The notes beneath the pieces were generated by a model. That model searched no databases and was not told the DNA's origin. It saw only the letters and a program-made list of their open reading frames with translations. Position numbers and translations under genes: made by a program. Positions 1 through 4,842 of a stretch of DNA of 14,005 bases are shown piece by piece. Origin of the DNA: an uncultured Corynebacterium sp. (GTDB taxonomy: Bacteria > Actinomycetota > Actinomycetes > Mycobacteriales > Mycobacteriaceae). Within the stretch, counting starts at the first letter, position 1. Each line of letters opens with the position of its first letter. The stretch covers positions 1 to 14,005 of the forward strand of contig NZ_CAMIAN010000047.1 in NCBI RefSeq assembly GCF_946221155.1, given 5' to 3'.

Positions 1-51
1 CGTCACCTGGCATCCTGCGGAAACTCTCGCGGACTAGCGCCTCTAGCGCCC

Positions 52-882
52 TTAGCGCACCGCGCGCGGGCGGAACTTCGGCGGGATCTTCTTCTGCGCG
101 GCCTTGCGTGCGATCTCTGCGTTCTTGCTCACCAGTAGACGCGCCTGGCGCAGGCGCTCGCGGGCGAAAGTCCGCCGCTCGCCGGACTCCCACGTCTCGT
201 CCACCAGCTTCTTCGCCAACGCCACTGAGTCCGGCGAGCGCTCAATGATCTGCCGCGCCAACTCCTCCGCCGCAGCCAGCGGATCCTCCGCAGCCTTGGC
301 CAGGCCTAGCTCCGCGGCACGCTCCCCGGAGAAGATCTCCCCGGTCATGGCCAGCCGCTTCACCTCGTCAATCGGCAGCAATTGCTTCAGGGACATGATC
401 CCCGACATGTCCGGCACGAGCCCCCATTTCGCTTCCAACACTGACCAGTGGGCGTCATTGCTCGTAAACCTAAAGTCCGCCCCACAAGCGATCTGCACGC
501 CACCGCCAAAGCAATAGCCTTCCACCGCGGCAATCACCGGGAAGGGGAGGCGACGCCACGCCCACGGCGCTTCTTGGAATGTGTTTGTGCCGCGCAGGGG
601 ACGCGGGATGAAATGCGAAAGCATGCGCGGCGGGCTTTTCAGCGTATCTGCGAAGTCGAGGCCGGCGGAGAAATTGCCCTCCGCGCCGGAGAGGATGACC
701 ACGCGGACGGAGCGGTCACGGCGGAGCGCGTGCGCCGTGGAGATCAGCTGCTGGAGCAGGTCAATCGTCAGCGAGTTTAGCTTGCGGGGGCGGTTCAGGC
801 GGACATACACGAGGCCGGGGATGGACTCGGAGTATTCCGTGGTGGCGAGATGGTCGGCGCTGGGAGTGCTGGTATCAGTCAT
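52..882 (-). CDS. Crotonase-family enoyl-CoA hydratase/isomerase
   Basis: Predicted to hydrate or isomerise an enoyl-CoA in the cytoplasm, most likely in fatty-acid breakdown; the substrate is unknown. Numbering from the ATG at 882 (276 aa): the oxyanion-hole stretch FSAGLD lies at about 71-76 and the second oxyanion motif GYCFGGGVQIACGADFRF at about 122-139. The active-site segment EAKWGLVPD has Glu at about 150 and Asp at about 158, eight residues apart. That spacing matches the Glu/Asp pair of dienoyl-CoA isomerase (ECH1 type) better than the two Glu of classical hydratase. The third acidic residue of ECH1 is Gln here (GGGVQ), so the exact reaction is uncertain. An upstream in-frame TTG at 891 would add MKS. 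I prefer the ATG because a TAGTTT -10 box ends 7 nt before it and neither start has a well-spaced ribosome site. The gene is monocistronic as far as the window shows; it ends near the left edge. Confidence 0.87.
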   Translation of the reverse strand: MTDTSTPSADHLATTEYSESIPGLVYVRLNRPRKLNSLTIDLLQQLISTAHALRRDRSVRVVILSGAEGNFSAGLDFADTLKSPPRMLSHFIPRPLRGTNTFQEAPWAWRRLPFPVIAAVEGYCFGGGVQIACGADFRFTSNDAHWSVLEAKWGLVPDMSGIMSLKQLLPIDEVKRLAMTGEIFSGERAAELGLAKAAEDPLAAAEELARQIIERSPDSVALAKKLVDETWESGERRTFARERLRQARLLVSKNAEIARKAAQKKIPPKFRPRAVR

Positions 883-889
883 GCTCTTC

Positions 890-895
890 AAACTA
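890..895 (-). promoter_or_regulatory. Possible -10 box for a leaderless crotonase transcript
   Basis: Reading the minus strand, TAGTTT is followed by 7 nt (GAAGAGC) and then ATG at 882. This puts the expected transcription start at or next to the start codon. The spacing resembles the leaderless promoters common in corynebacteria. No clear -35 was recognised. Confidence 0.35.
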
Positions 896-998
896 AAACA
901 TGGCGGACTGTGCGGGGTGGGATTAGGGAAACCCAGCAGCGCCCCGCGGGTTCGCCGGGGCTAGGCGAGGAAAGGCAGGGAAAGCAGCGGAAATGCAA

Positions 999-1039
999 AA
1001 CCGGCGCCGGGATCGTTTTCAGATCACCGAGCGCCGGTT
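999..1039 (-). terminator. Possible terminator downstream of tRNA-Ser
   Basis: A perfect 9-bp inverted repeat, AACCGGCGC at 999-1007 and GCGCCGGTT at 1031-1039, lies just past the 3' end of the minus-strand tRNA and is followed on that strand by a short T run (TTTTG). The 23-nt loop and short T run make it less than ideal. It could also serve as a boundary for transcription from either side. Confidence 0.45.
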
Positions 1040-1056
1040 GCTCACTATGTGAGATT

Positions 1057-1145
1057 TGGCGGAGGATGTGGGATTTGAACCCACGAGGGATGTGACTCCC
1101 GCACGCGTTCCAGGCGTGTGACATAGGCCGCTAGTCGAATCCTCC
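1057..1145 (-). tRNA. tRNA-Ser (anticodon GGA)
   Basis: The cloverleaf can be folded by eye on the minus strand. The acceptor stem is GGAGGAT / ATCCTCC with discriminator G and an encoded CCA (1057-1059). The anticodon stem is CACGC / GCGTG with loop CTGGAAC, giving anticodon GGA (1109-1111), which reads UCC and UCU. A long variable arm with a GGGA/TCCC stem is the class II signature of serine tRNAs. The T stem is GTGGG / CCCAC with loop TTCAAAT. A tRNA-Ser beside the SRP RNA and dnaX is a conserved arrangement in actinobacteria such as mycobacteria. Confidence 0.97.
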
Positions 1146-1197
1146 ATGTCGAACGGCAAAACACACGGAAAAGCCGTGGCTTCGACGTACTCATGAA

Positions 1198-1227
1198 AGG
1201 GTACACAACGCTGCCTTTAGATTCCAA
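1198..1227 (-). promoter_or_regulatory. Candidate promoter of tRNA-Ser
   Basis: On the minus strand, TTGGAA (1227-1222) is separated by 18 nt from TACCCT (1203-1198), which fits a TANNNT -10 box. The predicted start near 1191 leaves a leader of about 45 nt to be processed off the tRNA 5' end. The same -35 hexamer occurs in the divergent SRP RNA promoter. Confidence 0.45.
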
Positions 1228-1281
1228 ATCCGGTGCTAGGGGTTGGAAAGAGGGCGTCGAGAAATAATAAGGAACGAGCCT

Positions 1282-1311
1282 TTGGAACAACGGGCGCGCG
1301 TGGGCTAGTAT
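1282..1311 (+). promoter_or_regulatory. Promoter of the SRP RNA gene
   Basis: TTGGAA at 1282-1287, an 18-nt spacer, and TAGTAT at 1306-1311 form a sigma-70-like promoter. The expected start, about 1317-1319, coincides with the 5' end deduced independently from pairing of the SRP RNA termini. Confidence 0.6.
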
Positions 1312-1316
1312 GGGCA

Positions 1317-1412
1317 GCGGATTCCGCGCGGCGTGTATCTTGTGAACTCCCCCAGGGCAGGAATGCAGCAAGGGTCAACGAGCTCTGACGGGTGCGCGGG
1401 GTCCCCTTTTTT
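1317..1412 (+). ncRNA. ffs: Signal recognition particle RNA (4.5S, small bacterial type)
   Basis: This RNA pairs with the Ffh protein to form the SRP, which delivers nascent membrane proteins to the FtsY receptor. The domain IV hairpin is recognisable: a GGAA tetraloop (about 1360-1363) flanked by GGGCA and TGCAGCAAGGGT, followed by GAGCTCTGACGGGTGCGCGG as in actinobacterial homologues. The ends pair: 1319-1329 (GGATTCCGCGC) with 1394-1404 (GCGCGGGGTCC), allowing two G-U pairs. The tetraloop is nearly central, giving an RNA of about 90-95 nt. A run of six T (1407-1412) follows. The exact ends are inferred from pairing and promoter position. Confidence 0.9.
1394..1412 (+). terminator. Terminal stem and U run of the SRP RNA
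   Basis: The GC-rich 3' strand of the SRP RNA terminal helix is followed directly by CCCC and six T (1407-1412), a factor-independent termination signal. It also separates the SRP RNA from corA, which ends convergently 24 nt away. Confidence 0.6.
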
Positions 1413-1435
1413 ATGCCCGCGCTACGGCCAATTCG

Positions 1436-2479
1436 CTACAGCCAATTGTTGCGCTTGAACCACCACCACATCAGCGCAACCAGGCCGATCATCGCCGCAA
1501 GACAGACGTAATAGGCGTAGTGCCACTGCAGCTCCGGCATGTTTTCGAAGTTCATGCCGTACACACCCGCAATCATCGTCGGGGCGGCGGCCATGCCGAC
1601 GACTGCGGAAATCGTTCGCATATCTTGGTTCTGACGCAAAGAAATGATCGCCGAGCCCGCGTGAATAAGGGAAGTTAGGCGCTCGTCGAAAGAATCGATC
1701 TTGTCCTTGGCCAGCATGGCGTGGTCCAACACATCGCGGAAGAACGCCCTGATCTGCTTCGACGTGAGGTCCTTGTGGTTCTCGATCAGCGTGCGCAGGG
1801 CGGGGATCAGGGGGTCGATGGCGTGGCGCATCTCCAGGATCTCGCGCTTGAGGACGTAAATATTTTCGATGTCGAACTCAGCGCCGAGAGTGAAGACATC
1901 CTCCTCCAGGCCATCGACCCGGTCTTCCAGGGCCTCAGCGATTCGCGTGTATTCGTCGACGAGGTAGTCCGTGATCGCCCAGGCGATCGACAGCGGACCC
2001 TTTTTGCGCAGCTCCGGTGCCTGGTTTAGCCGCCTTTCCGGGCTGGGGAGATCCGTGCCGTGGGACACGACGATGATGAACTTCCGGCCAATGACCATCT
2101 GCACCTCACCGGTCTGGATAAGGTCGCGCCTGTCAGCAAGGTCCTTATTGCCCGCGTAGCGGACGGAACGGACGACGGTAAACAGCTGATCCTCGTAGCG
2201 TTCCAGCTTGGCGCGCTGGTGGGCGGTCACGGCATCCTCAACGATGAGCTCGTCGACGCCGTAGCGCTGTGCCACCTTCGTCATTTGCTCTTCGGAGGGT
2301 TCCTCCAGGTCGACCAGGACGAAGTTCTTGCTGGTGCCATCCGATAATGCTTCGATGTCTTTCAGCGCCGTGGCATAGTTAGCCTGGCCTGGGTATTGCT
2401 TCCCCTGAACGTAAAGGCGGCATTCGCGGATGGCACGTTCGACGGGTACTCGGATTCGGTTGGGTGATGTCTGTGCCAT
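1436..2479 (-). CDS. corA: CorA-family magnesium/cobalt transporter
   Basis: Inner-membrane channel for Mg2+, possibly also Co2+ or Ni2+. At 347 aa it has the family's usual length. The N-terminal two thirds form the cytoplasmic funnel, ending in a long charged helical region. Two membrane segments sit at the C-terminus, about residues 288-307 and 320-340. The diagnostic pore motif GMN is at 308-310 (context VYGMNFENMPEL), and the protein ends in a basic tail (FKRNNWL). The ATG at 2479 is preceded by AAAGGA with suitable spacing. The leader upstream contains the 28-bp tandem repeats described separately. The gene is convergent with the SRP RNA gene and divergent from aspT. The family call is firm; ion specificity cannot be read from the sequence. 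Confidence 0.95.
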   Translation of the reverse strand: MAQTSPNRIRVPVERAIRECRLYVQGKQYPGQANYATALKDIEALSDGTSKNFVLVDLEEPSEEQMTKVAQRYGVDELIVEDAVTAHQRAKLERYEDQLFTVVRSVRYAGNKDLADRRDLIQTGEVQMVIGRKFIIVVSHGTDLPSPERRLNQAPELRKKGPLSIAWAITDYLVDEYTRIAEALEDRVDGLEEDVFTLGAEFDIENIYVLKREILEMRHAIDPLIPALRTLIENHKDLTSKQIRAFFRDVLDHAMLAKDKIDSFDERLTSLIHAGSAIISLRQNQDMRTISAVVGMAAAPTMIAGVYGMNFENMPELQWHYAYYVCLAAMIGLVALMWWWFKRNNWL

Positions 2480-2495
2480 GGTGGATCCTTTCCAA

Positions 2496-2551
2496 CTTAA
2501 TCCGGCGGGCTCGACTCAGCGGGCTTAATCCTGCGGTCTCAACCCGGCGGG
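2496..2551. repeat. 28-bp tandem direct repeat in the corA leader
   Basis: Copies at 2496-2523 and 2524-2551 match at 23 of 28 positions; both begin CTTAATCC and end GGCGGG or GCGGG. A further degenerate piece (CCCGACGGG) follows at about 2561-2569. The first copy begins 17 bp from the corA start codon, so the repeats lie in the corA leader or promoter. Confidence 0.75.
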
Positions 2552-2640
2552 TAGCGATAAACCCGACGGGCAGGGCGCGGGTGGGCGCTTGCGCGAAGTC
2601 GTGCGCTTCAACTCGTCGATATCCTAGCGCCCGGTGCTCT

Positions 2641-2683
2641 TGCCCGCAGTTAGCGGTGGTTGTTGCCCGCAGGTAGTGGTGGT
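2641..2683. repeat. 20-bp direct repeat upstream of aspT
   Basis: Copies at 2641-2660 and 2664-2683 match at 18 of 20 positions (TGCCCGCAGTTAGCGGTGGT compared with TGCCCGCAGGTAGTGGTGGT), separated by 3 bp. The centre-to-centre distance of 23 bp is about two helical turns, so two sites would face the same side of the DNA. Confidence 0.7.
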
Positions 2684-2718
2684 GTGGATCGCTGGGACGC
2701 GCTGTCCGGCGCGTCAGT

Positions 2719-2724
2719 TAGACT
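2719..2724 (+). promoter_or_regulatory. Candidate -10 box for aspT
   Basis: TAGACT fits TANNNT and would start transcription near 2731, about 54 nt before the ATG. No matching -35 is evident, so this is only a candidate. If correct, the 20-bp repeats at 2641-2683 lie just upstream of the promoter, a usual activator position. Confidence 0.3.
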
Positions 2725-2784
2725 GGCAAAGGTAAGCCACACCGAGGGTAAACCCCAGCACGCCACAAGCGGGAGAGAATTTAC

Positions 2785-4068
2785 ATGAAGATCGAAAACG
2801 TAAACGCAGAGCTCCTCCTCAGCATGAAGGAGGACGTCCGCCAGGCCTACGAAGAACTGCACTCGAAGGGGCTCAACCTGGACCTCACGCGCGGCAAGCC
2901 TTCGGCAGAACAGCTGGACTTCTCGGTGGATCTGCTGAGCCTTCCGGGCGAGAACTTCACCTCGCCCTCCGGAGTAGATGTGCGCAACTACGGCGGCGGG
3001 GTCGGCCTCACGGAGGTCCGTCAGCTGTGGGCCGACGTCCTTGGCCTGCCGGTGGATAACGTCATCGCTGGCGACGCTTCCAGCCTGAACATCATGTTCG
3101 ACCTGATCAGCTGGGCCTACACTTTCGGCACCAACGATTCCGAGCGCCCCTGGTCGGCGGAGGAGAAGCTGAAGTGGATCTGCCCCGTGCCGGGCTACGA
3201 CCGCCACCACTCCATCACCGAGCTCTTCGGCTTCGAGATGCTGACCGTCGACATGACCGACGAAGGCCCGGACATGGACCAGGTGCGCGAGCTGGCGAAG
3301 GACCCGGCCGTGAAGGGCATGTGGGCCGTGCCGATGTTCGCCAACCCAACTGGCGTGACGTACTCGCAGCAGACTGCCGAGGCCCTGGCTGCAATGGAGA
3401 CCGGCGCGCCAGACTTCCGCATCGTATGGGATAACGCCTACGCCGTCCACACCCTGACTGACGAGTTCCCGGAGATCATCAACATCCTGGACGTCGCGGA
3501 GAAGGCGGGCAACCCGAACCGCTTCTGGGCTATGTCCTCTACCTCCAAGATCACTTTCGCGGGCGCTGGCCTGGCGTTCTTCGCCTCTTCCACGGAGAAC
3601 TTGGAGTGGTACAAGAAGATCGCCAACGTGCGCGGCATTGGTCCGAACAAGGTCAACCAGCTGGCTCACCTGCAGTACCTGAAGGATGCCGAGGGCGTGC
3701 GCGACCTCATGCGCAAGCACGCGGGTTCCCTGGGACCGAAGTTCACCCGCGTGGTGGAGATCCTGCAGCGCCGCCTCGGCGACCTCAACGTTGCCGAGTG
3801 GACCGTCCCGGAAGGTGGCTACTTCATTTCGGTCAACTTGCTGGACGGCACCGCTGCTCGCGTGGTGGAGCTGGCGAAGAAGGCCGGCGTGGCTCTCACC
3901 GCCGCGGGCTCGACCTACCCGCTGAAGCAGGATCCGAACGACCGCAACCTGCGTCTGGCGCCTTCCATGCCGACGATCGAGCAGCTGGAGGTCGCCATGG
4001 AGGGCTTCGCCACCTGCGTGCTTTACGCCGCGATCGAGATGGTCGAACACCACGCGGGCCAGCGCTAA
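2785..4068 (+). CDS. aspT: AspT-type aspartate aminotransferase (PLP-dependent, fold type I)
   Basis: Predicted to transfer the amino group between aspartate and 2-oxoglutarate, feeding aspartate-family amino acids in the cytoplasm. The 427-aa sequence follows the C. glutamicum AspT protein closely along its whole length, as remembered rather than searched. Landmarks: LDLTRGKPS at 32-40, phosphate-binding GDASS at 96-100, NPTG at 187-190, WDNAY with the cofactor-contacting Asp216 and Tyr219, the PLP-binding lysine in SSTSK at Lys255, and the substrate-carboxylate arginine in NLRLAPS at Arg390. The ATG at 2785 follows GGGAGAG with good spacing. It heads a co-directional block with the SUFU-domain gene and dnaX, an order I recall from C. 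glutamicum. Automatic annotation may call it a MocR-like or generic class I aminotransferase. Confidence 0.93.
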   Translation: MKIENVNAELLLSMKEDVRQAYEELHSKGLNLDLTRGKPSAEQLDFSVDLLSLPGENFTSPSGVDVRNYGGGVGLTEVRQLWADVLGLPVDNVIAGDASSLNIMFDLISWAYTFGTNDSERPWSAEEKLKWICPVPGYDRHHSITELFGFEMLTVDMTDEGPDMDQVRELAKDPAVKGMWAVPMFANPTGVTYSQQTAEALAAMETGAPDFRIVWDNAYAVHTLTDEFPEIINILDVAEKAGNPNRFWAMSSTSKITFAGAGLAFFASSTENLEWYKKIANVRGIGPNKVNQLAHLQYLKDAEGVRDLMRKHAGSLGPKFTRVVEILQRRLGDLNVAEWTVPEGGYFISVNLLDGTAARVVELAKKAGVALTAAGSTYPLKQDPNDRNLRLAPSMPTIEQLEVAMEGFATCVLYAAIEMVEHHAGQR

Positions 4069-4101
4069 CCAACCGCTAACCCACACCGTCAGACAGCACG
4101 C

Positions 4102-4107
4102 AGGAGG
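4102..4107 (+). promoter_or_regulatory. Perfect Shine-Dalgarno in front of an ATC codon
   Basis: AGGAGG at 4102-4107 is fully complementary to the anti-SD and lies 5 nt before ATC at 4113. No ATG, GTG or TTG occurs in this frame between the stop codon at 4077-4079 and the GTG at 4221. The site therefore points to ATC as the initiation codon of the following gene. Confidence 0.75.
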
Positions 4108-4112
4108 CCACC

Positions 4113-4799
4113 ATCAACACCGACGAAACACTGGTCTGGGTCCAGGGGCTACTCCCCGACGAGCCGACCGTCGCGCACCGCAAGGTCGCCGATTCCTTCC
4201 CCGAGTTCGCTGTTGCCGAGGTGTTTCTTGGTGACGCCCCCTCGTCCCAGAACGGCGCACCCCAGGAGGGCGACGGAGATGATGTGCTGGCTGAGACGGT
4301 TGCAATGACCATCGACGCCGGGCGCATGGAAACCGGCCTAGAGACCGAAGACGGCTCCGACCTGCGCGTGGAGCTGCTGACCGTCGTCAGCGGGCACGAC
4401 GATACCGCCGCCGACCTGCTGGCCCACGCCGCGACGATGATCTCCCAGGACCCTGGCCACTGGCCGCCACAGCCCGGCACGATGTTGCCGAATGTGGTGC
4501 AGCAGATGGATGCCGATTCTGAGCGGAAGATCACCGCCCGTAACGGCCTGCTGGTCGTCCCCTACGTGTGGGACGAGGGTGTGCCACACGTCCACGAGGT
4601 CACTTCCGGCGGCGCTGGTCGCCACTCGAAGGACGGCGAGACCGACGTGGAGTTCACCCACCCGGGCCGGCTGACGATCGTCGCGCAGCTGGTGATGCTG
4701 ACGGATGAGGAACTTGAGCTGGCGCAGACGGCCGGTGTGGCCGCGGTGCAGGAGCGGTTGGTGCGTGAGGGCGTCGACATCAACAACATATGGCGCTAG
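4113..4799 (+). CDS. Suppressor-of-fused (SUFU) domain protein, apparent ATC start
   Basis: Cytoplasmic protein of unknown role; bacterial SUFU-domain proteins are found near replication genes and polymorphic-toxin immunity genes, but no function is assigned here. From ATC the product is 228 aa. The SUFU-like features are an RVELLT strand followed by an alpha-helical stretch of LL..AA type, a PGTML-NVV segment, and a C-terminal block (RLTIVAQLVMLTDEELELA then VAAVQERLVREGVDI) typical of the domain's end. The first 36 codons have no ATG/GTG/TTG, yet are protein-like (VWVQGLLPDEPTVAHRKVA) and sit behind a perfect SD 5 nt from ATC. The GTG at 4221 has no SD and would truncate the domain. It follows aspT by 44 nt and precedes dnaX by 43 nt, probably in one transcript. 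The domain assignment is by pattern memory and is less certain than the reading frame. Confidence 0.72.
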   Translation: MNTDETLVWVQGLLPDEPTVAHRKVADSFPEFAVAEVFLGDAPSSQNGAPQEGDGDDVLAETVAMTIDAGRMETGLETEDGSDLRVELLTVVSGHDDTAADLLAHAATMISQDPGHWPPQPGTMLPNVVQQMDADSERKITARNGLLVVPYVWDEGVPHVHEVTSGGAGRHSKDGETDVEFTHPGRLTIVAQLVMLTDEELELAQTAGVAAVQERLVREGVDINNIWR

Positions 4800-4800
4800 G

Positions 4801-4820
4801 CGACCGCAACGGGTCGTCTT
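4801..4820 (+). terminator. Weak hairpin between the SUFU-domain gene and dnaX
   Basis: CGACC and GGTCG arms enclose a short loop and are followed by TCTTA. The stem is only 5 bp and the T tract is poor, so at most it would attenuate transcription into dnaX. Confidence 0.25.
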
Positions 4821-4830
4821 AGGCGGAATG

Positions 4831-4836
4831 TAGGGT
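4831..4836 (+). promoter_or_regulatory. Possible -10 box directly before dnaX
   Basis: TAGGGT ends 6 nt before the GTG start at 4843, which would give dnaX its own leaderless transcript in addition to read-through from aspT. The same sequence (AGGGTAGG) could instead be read as a ribosome site, so the two explanations compete. Confidence 0.3.
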
Positions 4837-4842
4837 AGGTTC

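Larger units (their letters stand above)
2480..2784. other. Gene-free region between corA and aspT
   Basis: These 305 bp separate two divergent genes. I see no credible ORF. The stretch holds a 28-bp tandem duplication next to corA (2496-2551), a near-perfect 20-bp direct repeat nearer aspT (2641-2683), a weak -10 candidate for aspT and the aspT ribosome site (GGGAGAG from 2771). The repeats could be operator sites, but no known regulator motif was recognised. Confidence 0.6.

Noticed and set aside
1045..1371. 108-codon minus-strand frame across the tRNA-Ser and SRP RNA
   Set aside because: It runs through two structural RNA genes and has no protein-like features.
2496..2683. CRISPR-like array
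   Set aside because: The 28-bp units are directly adjacent without spacers, the 20-bp units are a different sequence with a 3-bp gap, and there are no cas genes.
2650..4086. 478-codon open frame on the minus strand opposite aspT
   Set aside because: It lies antisense to the fully conserved aminotransferase; its His/Val/Arg-rich product resembles no family and is the usual mirror of a high-GC gene.
4221..4799. GTG at 4221 as the SUFU-gene start
   Set aside because: No Shine-Dalgarno precedes it, and it would discard 36 protein-like codons that follow a perfect SD.
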